Source of the DNA: Zygnema cylindricum
Lineage: Eukaryota > Streptophyta > Zygnematophyceae > Zygnematales > Zygnemataceae
Reading direction: 5' to 3'
Length of the DNA: 64,000 bases
Assembly: GCA_037447655.1 (NCBI GenBank)
Contig: JBBHKE010000420.1
Location: forward strand, 1 to 64,000
The notes under the pieces were generated by a model that did not search any database, had not been told where the DNA came from, and was given only the letters and a program-made list of their open reading frames with translations. Numbering within the stretch: position 1 is the stretch's first letter; every line of letters starts with the position of its first letter. Of the stretch, positions 32,897-42,705 are shown piece by piece. The translations under genes were made by a program, and so were the position numbers.

Positions 32897-34035
32897 TGTA
32901 ATTCTATGGGGTCTATTTCCCCACAAAATTCGCAGGTCCAAAGAAGCTAATCTAGATAGTGCCGACTCCAATTTTATATAAACCCAAATGATAGAGCCCT
33001 TGACAATCAAAACCCCATTAGAACTTCACCCTTGTGAAATAAGAATTTTTGTGTGCTCTGTTCTACCACAGAATGCAAAGTTAGAATATGAGTTTTGGAC
33101 ACATTCACCCACTTTGGCTTTCCCTTAGAAATGCTGCCACCCTAGCAGAAAAAAACTCTGACCGACTACACTCTTGTGTTGCCTGAACCCCCTTGAGTCC
33201 GCAGAAAAAACAATCACTGAAAGTGGTCAACTAAATGATTTTATATTAAATGGCAAAGTTTGCCGATTTATACAGATGCTCTCTGGGAGAGAGGCGGCTA
33301 TCTACCAAAAATATTCTAAGTCCTAAAAACCCCCACTAAGCCCCCTAGCAGTGAGGTACGCAACAATCATATGACTGTACCGTACAAGAAAGTACAGGTA
33401 CCGGAATACTTTTTGTACGGTCATTGTACGACACTGCCATAATGTGACATTTTTCATATCTGAACTTGACATCTCGCATTTCAGAGATCCCGCATTCCTT
33501 AAGGATATTGCCACATGTCATCCGGTGCCGGCGCGTCTATAAACTGCCAAAATTGTCATTCCGTGCAACCGACTGAAATGTGAGCCGTTCGATTATATTT
33601 CTAACTTTTAATCTCGGCCGTCGAAACAAATGTCTTCGACATTTGTTTTGTGCGTCGCGTATTATTTTAGTGCGGTTCCTTTCCATGTACATGTAGTTTG
33701 GTTTCGTTGTTAAATAGAAGATACCGGTGTAGTTGACTTTAAATCCTATCCAAACCCTATAAGTGCATCGATCTTCATTATATCTAGTGGATAAGGTGGG
33801 AAGTTAAATCTGTACGGCATCTTATCAGAAGAACCAGGATCAAATCCTAGTCTATCTTATATCTTTTCGTAACGCCTAGACAGACTCCCCTCCTTCCCCT
33901 TTCCTTTCTCCTTGGCTACTAAAGTAGGCATGGCTATCGCTGTCTTCTAGTGACTACGGCAAGTATAAATGACTTAGACAGCCTTTTTGTCAAAGTAAAA
34001 TAAATTCAAACCTATAAAATACACACATTTTAACA
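32897..34035 (-). repeat. 3' LTR of J (1139 bp)
   Basis: On the minus strand TGTTAAAATGTG to GAATTACA. tRNA-like unit on the plus strand: A-box-like TAGTGGATAAGGTGGG near 33785-33800, B box GGATCAAATCC 33837-33847, TTTT 33864-33867. Confidence 0.87.
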
Positions 34036-34064
34036 CTCCCTTTATTTTCTAGTCCACATTTTTG

Positions 34065-34807
34065 TCAACTCCAAAACAAAACAAAACAATAACTACACAC
34101 AAAAAAAAAACAACCCCTCCTCTTCCCTTTTTTTTTCCTTTTCCACTCATAAAACTTTAATTGAATTCCCACGTGTTTAAAGAAGTGTATTAGATGAGCC
34201 AAAATACACATTTTATCGTGTTGATCACATATTTTATTTTGGATGCCACTTTTCATAAATCCAAGCTTTTGGAGCAAGGATTTAATCCACCTCATCTCTT
34301 TTTCATCCGAGCAATGACCAAATTCTCGTTTGCAGTTCAAACTGCCAGTCCCATCCCCAATCTGCAATACATACCCAAATGCTAACCCTTTTACAGGCAC
34401 ATCTTTATAAAAGATATTACACCATGTAGTGATGTCAAATCCACCCTCCCCCAAATTTCCCCAAAAACCACGAGTCCCCACTAAGTTCCTCATAAAATCT
34501 ACAACTTCCGTACTTATGTTTTTATCCATGATACTCACCCCATTTTCTAAACTTTGCTCACTCTCTCCTATGTAATTCTTTCCACTATCAATTTCTAATT
34601 TTATTCCCAATAAATATTTCTCCTCCCCTAAACCTTTCATTAAATATTCCTTTTCTCCCCTATCCTCTAAAACCCCCTCTAGATTTACTTCTCCCCTTTC
34701 CTCTGAATCCGTTGAAGTCTTCTTTTCCGACCAGTTTTTTCTATTTCCAAAATATCTATAAAATTATTTTCATTATTTTTATTTTTCCCTTTTTCATTTA
34801 TAGATCT
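34065..34807 (-). pseudogene. C-terminal RT/RNase H-like tail of J
   Basis: 34640-34065 is open for 191 codons: MKGLGEEKYLLGIKLEIDSGKN (RT thumb-like), NGVSIMDKNISTEVVDFMRNLVGTRGFW, GGFDITTWCNIFYKDVPVKGLAFGYVLQIGDGTG (RNase H-like), WIKSLLQKLGFMKSG, and a basic end WKRKKKGKRRG. It follows the order of E residues from the RT thumb to the end. It lacks the STMEAEY helix and the DNQAA motif, so it cannot be a working RNase H. A and B keep the same tail, so it may have a structural role or simply be inherited. The upstream part continues at 42706 beyond the nested insertions. Confidence 0.8.
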
Positions 34808-35725
34808 TGTTGTTTTTGAAGAATTAGTTTCGTGCGTACGAGACGTTTCATGTGTATGTGACATTTTGTGCGTACTTGATGCGATTTTTAATGCGTAAGT
34901 ACTCATAAAATTTAGTGTGGAGGTTCGAATGGATTACGGAATTCAATTGAAGTGACGCGAACAAACATTTGTAAAAGTACGGTTTGCGTAAGGAGAAATG
35001 GACGGCGGATCGCGAAGCGACCCGACGTTTAATATTCGAAGTGTGTGAAAATGTACGCATGGCGTACGAAACAAAATGTGACAAGCGCATTTATTACAAA
35101 GGACGCATTTGAGGTACGGAAATGATTTCGGTTGTACGATAAATTATTTCGGCAAGTGGACTTGAATTCGCTTGCAACATTCGTGAGATATTTGACGACA
35201 CGCGCAGATTTCAATTGGATTTTTATGACCACGCGACGCAACATCGAGGGTGCCGATTAAGAGCGACGGACGGCGGATATAGGCCGCCGAGATTTTTTTC
35301 CAGTAGTGGTGACGCGAAATCGCGTCAATCACACGATGTTTATTTTGGACGTCCCGGATTGTTTTACGAAATTCGAGGAGTTTCGTTGATTGACTCATAT
35401 GACTCAGGATACGATTTAGTGAGATTGTGTGTACTTGAAAATATTTGGAACAACATTTCTTTGTCTTATTTGCATTAATACATTAGTGTTGATTATGACT
35501 TTTTATTTACGTGGTCAACTAGGGTTTCGACAGTTTAATTTGTGTGTGTAAAATATAGTACTTTTAGACAAGTGTACGCTTACGATTGCTTGACTCTCAG
35601 GTGGACGCTTACGATTAGTTACTCTTACTAGAAGGTTATTATGCGTAAATAGGATTTAGTGACAGTTACGTAATTTACATTGGTTATTTTGACACTTAGT
35701 GATTCGTTAACAGCTCACAAGTGTA

Positions 35726-35730
35726 GATAT
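35726..35730 (+). other. Target-site duplication GATAT, left
   Basis: Identical to GATAT at 42157-42161. The two copies bound element E and prove a bona fide integration. Confidence 0.93.
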
Positions 35731-35932
35731 TGTTGAAATAAGTAGTTTTTAATATATTTTCTAGGTCTAAATTTATTAGAAAAGAAAAAGTAGGCAGCTT
35801 GCCTCTATCTCTTCTCTCTCTTTCGCCCCCATACTTGTTGTAGTCACTGAAGGAGAGAGAGAGAGAGCAATGGAGCCATGGCTGCCTCAACTCCATAGGA
35901 AGGACTAAAGAGTGGCTTAAGCCACTCTCAAC

Positions 35933-36001
35933 AAAAGGTTGAGTCCGGCAGGACTCGAACCCCCGACCGGCAGAGCGCGGCGTAGCCGTTAGCTCTAACC
36001 A
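35933..36001 (-). promoter_or_regulatory. Antisense tRNA-like Pol III unit in 5' LTR of E
   Basis: On the minus strand: A-box-like TGGTTAGAGCTAACGG (35986-36001), as in the D-loop half of many tRNAs, a canonical B box GGTTCGAGTCC (35951-35961), and TTTT (35933-35936) 14 nt after the B box. A-to-B spacing is about 25 nt from the A-box end, within the range of tRNA-type promoters. No full cloverleaf could be drawn by eye. Confidence 0.6.
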
Positions 36002-36549
36002 GTCTGTCGTAGAAGTCCGTTAGGAGATATAGGGTTTCATTACTATTTAAACTATTGTAATGTACTAGATTCATTTAACTGAAACTCTTAACGCCACGCA
36101 TAGATACAGTTCTACAAAATACGAAGTACTGTACTTGTTTGAAATGGATATCGCGCATTTTGTTTCGACAGCGAAACAAATATCGCGCAAGTATTTATTA
36201 CGGCCGAGATTGAATTTCGCGTCAAATCTAACGGCGCACATCATCGCCGAAATCCCGGAATGGTCATTTTGGCATTTAGTGACGTGGCATGACCTGGCGC
36301 CACGTGGGAAGACATCATTCGGTCGCGGGAATTCCGAGGAACGTACGGACGAGTTGAAAGTGGACACGCGTCTACTTAATGGCCTTGTCGTACAGAGGCC
36401 GTAAGAAAGTACATCGGCATTAGTACTTTCTTGTACTATACAGTTTTTTGATTGGTTCGTACAGGCAGTAGATAGGAGATGTGAGAGGGAAGTAGGAAAA
36501 ACTAGGACTTAGGAAAATTTAGGTAGATAGTCCTCTCTCTGAGAGTTTG

Positions 36550-36556
36550 TATAAAT
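36550..36556 (+). promoter_or_regulatory. TATA box of E
   Basis: TATAAAT within GAGTTTGTATAAATTGGC; the same TTGTATAAA word is found at the same place in the LTRs of A and H. It sets a likely transcription start near 36580 and a leader of about 170 nt before the gag ATG. Confidence 0.65.
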
Positions 36557-36620
36557 TGGCATCTTTGCCACCCTATAACTTATCGCCTGGTTGGCCTTTT
36601 TAAGTGATTCTTTTTTCTAC

Positions 36621-36655
36621 GGACTCAGGGGAGTCCAGGCTACACAAGGGTGCAG
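36621..36655 (+). promoter_or_regulatory. Two leader stem-loops of E
   Basis: SL1: GGACTC, AGGG, GAGTCC (36621-36636). SL2: CTACAC, AAGG, GTGCAG (36640-36655, one G-U-type change). The same pair is found in the LTRs of A, B, J, C, D and L with compensatory changes in SL2. It lies in the RNA leader between the start site and the PBS, where packaging or dimerisation signals are usual in retroelements; the function here is inferred. Confidence 0.65.
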
Positions 36656-36750
36656 TCAAATTGTCAGTTTGCCTTCTTGGACAGCAGTGGTTGTGGCTTA
36701 AAGTGGGTTAGTTAAATACTATCTAGAGGCTTCCTGTATTCTGTGGTCCG

Positions 36751-39700
36751 ATGGAGGACACAGAATTGCAGGTTATGGGCCCACCCTCTAGGGTGCCCAC
36801 CTTCAATGGATCTGGGTTCATCTATTGGGAAGCCATGATGATGGGAGCTTTGTGTGAAAAACGATACTGGGGTATCGTCAGTGGACAAGTGAAACGTCCA
36901 CCTTCGGGAACTCCACCAGGATTTGGGGGAGTAAGGTTTCCTGCAACAACGGCTGCCTCGGCGGAGGAGGCAGATGATGGGGACAGCAGTGTGTCCGAAA
37001 AGGGGAAAAGGAAGGAGACACCCCTCACTCCTATTGCCATAGTATCGGGAGCGGCAATCGTGAAGGCCGTGGAGAACGATACTCAAATGTGGGAGGATGT
37101 AAACATGGCTGCCAAGAACTTCATTCTGAGGCACCTCACTCAAGGTTTGGCCACTCCTCATCTTCACATTTACAAGGCCGAGGAGTTGTGGGTGAGTTTG
37201 GTGGAAATTTATAGGGCTGGAACTATTCAGGAGCTCAAGTTGGCTGAGCAAAAGCTACTGAGTTACACTTACAAAGGAGGAAAGATGTTAGATTACTGTA
37301 ATGATCTTTCTTGTTTGTATACGGAAATGGAAAGTGCCGGGTGGATAGGTACAATGAAAATGAAAGTTAACACCCTTATCATGAAATTACCAAATGAGTT
37401 CGAAAACTTAGTGTACCGAGTACAGGGAATGCCTGATAGTTCATGGAAATGGAACACAGTAGTCAGGATGATACTTGTGCAGGAAAACACAATGGAGATT
37501 AGGAGAGGAGGAAAGAGCATTCAAGCTCTAGCAGTAGGAGGGGACCGATGGGGGAAGGACCCGAAGAAACCTTATAGAGGGGAAAGAGATCATTCAGGGG
37601 GACAGAGGCCCCCAAAGGGTCTTTGTCATTATTGCAAAAAGCCGGGACACTTTATTGCAGATTGTGTCAAGCTATCAGAGCTGAGGCTCCAAGAGAACCG
37701 TGGAGGAGGTTCTTCTGGAGGGAAGAAAAAGGCACTTGTGGTTACAAAAGTGTCAGGAGAAACCGAGGATGAGTCCTCTGAGGAGGATGGGGAGCTTCTT
37801 CTTGACGAGAGTTTGGAGGAGAAGGAGATTCCTCGGAGGCAGAAGTGTGCCCTTGGAGCCATCCGGGAAGCTCCACAAGAAGGATGGATCATCGACTCAG
37901 GTGCATCCATGCATATGTGTCGTGATAAAGAACTCTTCACTAAGTTAAGAAAGATTCCTAATGTAGAGATAGAGTATGGGGATGGGAGAGTGGTTACTAC
38001 AGATCTAGTGGGATCAGTAGATTTGAAAGTCTTAGTGGAGGGTAAGACTTCTATACTTACATTCTCAGATGTACTTTACATTCCTCAGCTAAGTAAAAAT
38101 CTTGTCTCTACGTCTGTGTTAGATGACAAAGAGTTTGATACCTTCACCAGAAAGGGAGTCTTTACAGCTAAGTATGGGGATGAAGTTTACTTCACAGCAG
38201 ATAAGGGTAGCCAAGGAATGTTTAGGCTTAACTTGAGTAATGAAAAGAAGAATGCTTACTATGTTGGTGTTCCTAAGGTGATGATTTGGCATAAGCGGTT
38301 GGGTCATGTACATTTTGATAGGTTAAGGGAAATGAAAAAGCTTGGGGTAGTAGATGGCATTGAGTTTGGGGATAATGAAATGATGGATGATTGTAGTGGT
38401 TGTGCTCAAGGTAAGGCTCACAGACTTCCCTTTCCCAAAGCCGCCACATATAGAGGTGAGAAAGTGTTAGATTTAGTCCACACAAATATTTGGGGGCCTG
38501 CAAAAGTACCTTCGGTTGGAGGAAAGAGGTTTATAATGACAATAACTGATGACTGGTCTAGATACTCTAGAGTCTACTTTCTGAAAACAAAGTCTGAAGC
38601 ATCAAATTACTTCAAAGAATATAAAGCTTGGAGTGAGAAGTTGCATGAAACCCCCATTAAGAGGATAAGGAGTGATAATGGGGGGGAATATACCTCTAAC
38701 GAGTTTGAGGAATATTTGAGAGATGAGGGAGTGCAGCACCAGAAAACTGTACCATATAACCCAGAACAAAATGGGGTAGCTGAGAGGTTGAATAGAACAC
38801 TAGGAGATAGTGCATGCAGTATGTTGGCAGACAAGAAAATAGGAAAGAGATTTTGGGCAGAGGCAATGAACTGTGCCAACTATATTAAAAATAGAGTCCT
38901 TACCTCAGCTGTAAAGGAAGTGACACCTTATGAGAGATGGGTTGGAAGGAAACCAGATATCTCACACCTTAAAGTATTTGGTAGCCAAGTTTACAGTCTT
39001 GACACGGATAGGAAAAACTGGAAACTAGATGCTAAGGGAAAACCAAGATACTTTGTGGGATATGATGAGGATGTTAAGGGATATAGAGTCTATGACTTAG
39101 CAAAGAAAGATATCATTCTGGTCAAACACTTAGTTGTCATGGATGAAGGGAAGTCATTTGACCCCTTTAAATATACAAAGAAGATAAGGATCAGATTTCA
39201 GTCCGAAAGTGAGGAGAACTCAGTCGTTCCCGAAAAAGACATGAGTGAAACTGTGATTACAGATTCACGGGAGATCGAAGATACAAGAGACTCACCAGAA
39301 ACCTCACATACTCCTATGGACTTCGAGGAGATGGAAGAAGCGGGACAAGATACGGTTTTTATGGACAGGGGAGCCGATGAGACAGTGAGAAGAAATCCAA
39401 GACTTCCATCCATTCCAGCTTCGGAGTTTGAGGGAGGAAGGAGGAGCAGCAAAAGGATACAGGAAAAACAAGCTGCCCATAAGGTAACTAAGCTATCTCA
39501 CCCAGATGAGCCTCAGTCTTACTTAGAGGCAGTGAACAGTCCAGAGAAAGAAAGATGGATTAGAGCCATAAATGATGAGATGGCTTCTATCATGGAAGCA
39601 AATACTTGGGAACAAGCGGATTGCCCTCCAGACAGAAAACCTATTGGATGTAAATGGGTATTTAAACTAAAACTGAACCCAGATAATACAATTGAGAGGT

Positions 39701-41100
39701 ATAAGGCTCGATTGGTAGCGAAGGGGTTCACCCAAAAAGAGGGGATTGACTATGAGGAGACCTTTGCTCCAGTTGTTCAGTTCCCATCGGTAAGGATTCT
39801 CCTCAGTCTGGCCGCAGCGGAAGACATGGAAATACACCAGATGGACATTAAGATTGCTTTTCTTAATGGTGAGTTAGAGGAAGAAATTTTTATGAGGCAA
39901 CCCGAGGGGTTTGTGGAAGAAGGAGAAGAGAGCAAAGTGTGCAGGCTCATAAAGTCCTTATATGGACTGAAACAGGCTCCCCGACAGTGGAATAAGAAAC
40001 TAGATGAGTTTCTCACCGATCTGGGATACATCCGGATCAGCTCTGACCATTCTATCTATATGTTTGAAGATGAGAATGGTGTCATTTTTATTGCAATTTA
40101 TGTGGATGATCTGCTTGTGTTAAGTAAGTCTTTAGAGAATATCAATAGGCTAAAGAAAGATCTTAGGGGCAGATTTGATATGAAGGATTTAGGGGAGGCA
40201 AAATATATTTTGGGGATCCAAATGGAGAGAGATAGGGGGAAGAAGATTATCAGACTTACTCAGAAAGAAGCAATAGGTAATACGCTTGAGAAATTCCAGA
40301 TGGAAAATGCTAACAGTTGTACCACTCCCATGGACTTGAAAAAAGGAAGTGATGGGAGTGTAGAAGGCGGAGTGATGATCTTAGACGATCAGATGAGTCC
40401 AGAGGAGAGAGAGTTCATGAAGTCTATCCCTTATAGACAGGTCGTAGGAAGCTTAATCTATTTTATGAATTGTACCAGGCCGGATTTAGCGGCGGCAGTT
40501 GGTGTACTCAGTAGGAGTCTTAATGATCCTAGGAAGAGGGATTGGGAGGCAGCCAAGAGAGTCATGAGATATCTGGTGGGAACTAGAGAGTTATGGTTGC
40601 ATTTGGGAGGGGAGCACACTGACATCACTACTTGGAGTGATGCCAGTTATGGGGACGCACCTATGAGACGATGCACTTCTGGGTATGTGTTGTATGTTGG
40701 GGAAGGTGCTTGCTGTTGGAGCAGTAAGCAACAAAAGGTGGTTGCTCAGTCTACTATGGAGGCTGAGTATATGGCGTCTTGTTCTGCTGTGAAAGAACTA
40801 ATGTGGGTGAAGTCATTATTGCAAGAACTGGGATATATGAAAGAGGGAGTGCATGAAATCTTTTGCGATAATCAAGCTGCAATCGCAATCGCAGCCAATC
40901 CAAAACATCATTTCAAAGCAAAACATATGGACATAAGATTGAGCTTCGTAAGAGAAAAAGTTGAAAATAAAATTTTAAATCTTGTGTATAGACCTGATGA
41001 AGAAATGGTGGCTGACATGATGACCAAACCTTTGCCCTCTCCTAAATTAAAATATTGTCGGGAGAAATGCGGGTTAAAAGAAAAATTAAAATTTGACTAG
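36751..41100 (+). CDS. Copia gag-pol polyprotein of E (1449 aa)
   Basis: One uninterrupted frame encodes the whole element. Order: gag with UBN2-like capsid region (about 1-280); CCHC knuckle C292-C295-H300-C305; acidic linker; protease with D382-S-G-A; integrase zinc-binding H514, H519, C548, C551; integrase core with D642 and E678; linker with GYDEDVKGYRVYD; RT (about 925-1170) with YVDD at 1117-1120; RNase H with D1297, E1337, D1373. The first integrase acidic position is Asn579 (VHTNIWGP), where relatives G and C have Asp. The ATG at 36751 is 20 nt inside the LTR and fits the start used in A, B, H and L; an in-frame alternative, M9, lies within the PBS. Without a frameshift, gag and pol would be made in equal amounts unless spliced or cleaved. 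Confidence 0.97.
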   Translation: MEDTELQVMGPPSRVPTFNGSGFIYWEAMMMGALCEKRYWGIVSGQVKRPPSGTPPGFGGVRFPATTAASAEEADDGDSSVSEKGKRKETPLTPIAIVSGAAIVKAVENDTQMWEDVNMAAKNFILRHLTQGLATPHLHIYKAEELWVSLVEIYRAGTIQELKLAEQKLLSYTYKGGKMLDYCNDLSCLYTEMESAGWIGTMKMKVNTLIMKLPNEFENLVYRVQGMPDSSWKWNTVVRMILVQENTMEIRRGGKSIQALAVGGDRWGKDPKKPYRGERDHSGGQRPPKGLCHYCKKPGHFIADCVKLSELRLQENRGGGSSGGKKKALVVTKVSGETEDESSEEDGELLLDESLEEKEIPRRQKCALGAIREAPQEGWIIDSGASMHMCRDKELFTKLRKIPNVEIEYGDGRVVTTDLVGSVDLKVLVEGKTSILTFSDVLYIPQLSKNLVSTSVLDDKEFDTFTRKGVFTAKYGDEVYFTADKGSQGMFRLNLSNEKKNAYYVGVPKVMIWHKRLGHVHFDRLREMKKLGVVDGIEFGDNEMMDDCSGCAQGKAHRLPFPKAATYRGEKVLDLVHTNIWGPAKVPSVGGKRFIMTITDDWSRYSRVYFLKTKSEASNYFKEYKAWSEKLHETPIKRIRSDNGGEYTSNEFEEYLRDEGVQHQKTVPYNPEQNGVAERLNRTLGDSACSMLADKKIGKRFWAEAMNCANYIKNRVLTSAVKEVTPYERWVGRKPDISHLKVFGSQVYSLDTDRKNWKLDAKGKPRYFVGYDEDVKGYRVYDLAKKDIILVKHLVVMDEGKSFDPFKYTKKIRIRFQSESEENSVVPEKDMSETVITDSREIEDTRDSPETSHTPMDFEEMEEAGQDTVFMDRGADETVRRNPRLPSIPASEFEGGRRSSKRIQEKQAAHKVTKLSHPDEPQSYLEAVNSPEKERWIRAINDEMASIMEANTWEQADCPPDRKPIGCKWVFKLKLNPDNTIERYKARLVAKGFTQKEGIDYEETFAPVVQFPSVRILLSLAAAEDMEIHQMDIKIAFLNGELEEEIFMRQPEGFVEEGEESKVCRLIKSLYGLKQAPRQWNKKLDEFLTDLGYIRISSDHSIYMFEDENGVIFIAIYVDDLLVLSKSLENINRLKKDLRGRFDMKDLGEAKYILGIQMERDRGKKIIRLTQKEAIGNTLEKFQMENANSCTTPMDLKKGSDGSVEGGVMILDDQMSPEEREFMKSIPYRQVVGSLIYFMNCTRPDLAAAVGVLSRSLNDPRKRDWEAAKRVMRYLVGTRELWLHLGGEHTDITTWSDASYGDAPMRRCTSGYVLYVGEGACCWSSKQQKVVAQSTMEAEYMASCSAVKELMWVKSLLQELGYMKEGVHEIFCDNQAAIAIAANPKHHFKAKHMDIRLSFVREKVENKILNLVYRPDEEMVADMMTKPLPSPKLKYCREKCGLKEKLKFD
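36771..36785 (+). promoter_or_regulatory. Primer-binding site of E, inside the gag ORF
   Basis: GGTTATGGGCCCACC follows the LTR end directly. Bases 1-12 match the anticodon-arm 5' half of initiator tRNA-Met. The same bases code for V-M-G-P-P (residues 8-12). Confidence 0.88.
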
Positions 41101-41113
41101 AAAATAAGGGGAG
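41101..41113 (+). promoter_or_regulatory. Polypurine tract of E
   Basis: AAAATAAGGGGAG directly before the 3' LTR; the usual primer for plus-strand DNA. The same tract is found in A, B, H, D and L, with slight changes in J. Confidence 0.9.
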
Positions 41114-42156
41114 TGTTGAAATAAGTAGTTTTTAATATATTTTCTAGGTCTAAATTTATTAGAAAAGAAAAAGTAGGCAGCTTGCCTCTATCTCTTCTCT
41201 CTCTTTCGCCCCCATACTTGTTGTAGTCACTGAAGGAGAGAGAGAGAGAGAGCAATGGAGCCATGGCTGCCTCAACTCCATAGGAAGGACTAAAGAGTGG
41301 CTTAAGCCACTCTCAACAAAAGGTTGAGTCCGGAAGGACTCGAACCAACGACCAGTAGAGCGCGGCGTAGCCGTTAGCTCTAACCAATCTGTCGTAGAAG
41401 TCTGTTAGGAGATATATGGTTTCATTACTATTTAAACTATTGTAATGTACTAGATTCATTTTACTGAAACTCTTAACGCCACGCATAGATACAGTTCTAT
41501 AAATTACGAAGTACTGTACTTGTTTGAAATGGATATCGCGCATTTTGTTTCGAGAGCGAAACAAATATCGCGCAAGTATTTATTACGGCCGAGATTGAAT
41601 TTCACGTCAAATCTAACGGCGCACATCATCGCCGAAATCCCGGAATGGTCATTTTGGCATTTAGTGACGTGGCATGACCTAGCGCCACGTGGGAAGACAT
41701 CATTCGGTCGCGGGAATTCCGAGGAACGTACGGACGAGTGGAAAGTGGACACGCGTCCACTTAATGGTCTTGTCGTACAGAGGCCGTACAGAAAGTACAT
41801 CGGCATTAGTACTTTCTTGTACTATACAGTTTTTTGATTGGTTCGTACAGGCAGTAGATAGGAGCTGTGAGAGGGAAGTAGGAAAAACTAGGACTTAGGA
41901 AAATTTAGGTAGATAGTCCTCTCTCTGAGAGTTTGTATAAATTGGCATCTTTGCCACCGTATAACTTATCGCCTGGTTGGCCTTTTTAAGTGATTTTTTT
42001 TTCTACGGACTCAGGGGAGTCCAGGCTACACAAGGGTGCAGTCAAATTGTCAGTTTGCCTTCTTGGACAGCAGTGGTTGTGGCTTAAAGTGGGTTAGTTA
42101 AATACTATCTAGAGGCTTCCTGTATTCTGTGGTCCGATGGAGGACAGAGAATTGCA
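41114..42156 (+). repeat. 3' LTR of E (1043 bp)
   Basis: Same layout as the 5' LTR, including ATG at 42137-42139, TATA at 41936-41942 and the tRNA-like unit at 41318-41386. Five of its roughly 22 differences from the 5' LTR fall in 30 bp around the B box, while the B box itself (41336-41346) is unchanged. Confidence 0.97.
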
Positions 42157-42161
42157 GATAT
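42157..42161 (+). other. Target-site duplication GATAT, right
   Basis: Matches 35726-35730 exactly. Confidence 0.93.
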
Positions 42162-42705
42162 AGGAATGAGCTTTGTTAGGAATTAATCATCAATGCTTGT
42201 TAAGTGAAGTAGGGACAAAAGATGTAATATTTTAGGGTTGTCGATTAGGTTATGCACTGTGAGTGATATATTGATTATACTTGAATTATTCATCTATTAT
42301 TTGGTTATACTTTTGTTTAAGTGTGATGCATTATTTTATTATTATTTATATATGTTATTTATATACTTGTTTGCTATGCATTATTTATGCATTTGTCCTA
42401 AGGTTTTCTTGTGATTTTCATGTTACCCTAGATGTTATTCATGCGTTTGTGTGCGCATGCTGCTTCGTCTATGTACGGATTGTTAATGCATCTTTGTATG
42501 CATTTTGTTGCGTCTGTGTACGCATTGTTTTAGGGTCTGTTGTGATTTTCATCTTCCCCTAATTGCTATTTGTTGCGTCTGTGAACACATGTGTGTCATT
42601 TGGAGGATGCATTTCAATATGGTAGTTTATTAGCCTAGCTTTGCTAAGATTATTGTTTGATAGTTTAGGTGGCTTCTACGGTCTATTTTAGACCAAAGAA
42701 CAATA

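Larger units (their letters stand above)
35731..36770 (+). repeat. 5' LTR of E (1040 bp)
   Basis: TGTTGAAATAAG to AGAATTGCA. It includes the antisense tRNA-like unit (35933-36001), GTAC cluster (about 36385-36465), TATA box (36550-36556), leader stem-loops (36621-36655) and the gag ATG (36751-36753). Confidence 0.97.
35731..42156 (+). mobile_element. Copia element E, complete with intact gag-pol ORF
   Basis: 6426-bp plus-strand Ty1/copia retrotransposon: 5' LTR 35731-36770, PBS 36771-36785, single ORF 36751-41100, PPT 41101-41113, 3' LTR 41114-42156, TSD GATAT. The LTRs differ at about 22 positions by eye (around 2%). It is nested in a solo LTR that is itself inside J. It is the only copy here with an unbroken polyprotein and is the best candidate for the helper family of the gag-only elements, but one integrase catalytic residue is changed. 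Confidence 0.97.
34808..42705 (+). repeat. Solo LTR (family 3) in J, split by E; TSD GATCT
   Basis: Starts TGTTGTTTTTGAAG at 34808 and ends AACAATA at 42705 (CA changed to TA), flanked by GATCT (34803-34807 and 42706-42710). Without E it is about 1467 bp. It matches the solo LTR at 10562-11918 in inverted orientation along most of its length. It holds GGACGGCGGATCGCGAAGCGACCC near 34991-35014. Confidence 0.85.

Noticed and set aside
36712-40031. Minus-strand frames inside element E (up to 179 codons)
   Set aside because: They are shadows of the 1449-codon gag-pol ORF.
34808-42705. Interpreting the family-3 copy as a hAT-like DNA transposon with an 8-bp duplication TAGATCTT
   Set aside because: Related copies start TGTTG and end CAACA, one (10562-11918) with a perfect 5-bp duplication TATTT, and the P copy is preceded by a polypurine tract, so it is an LTR with TSD GATCT.
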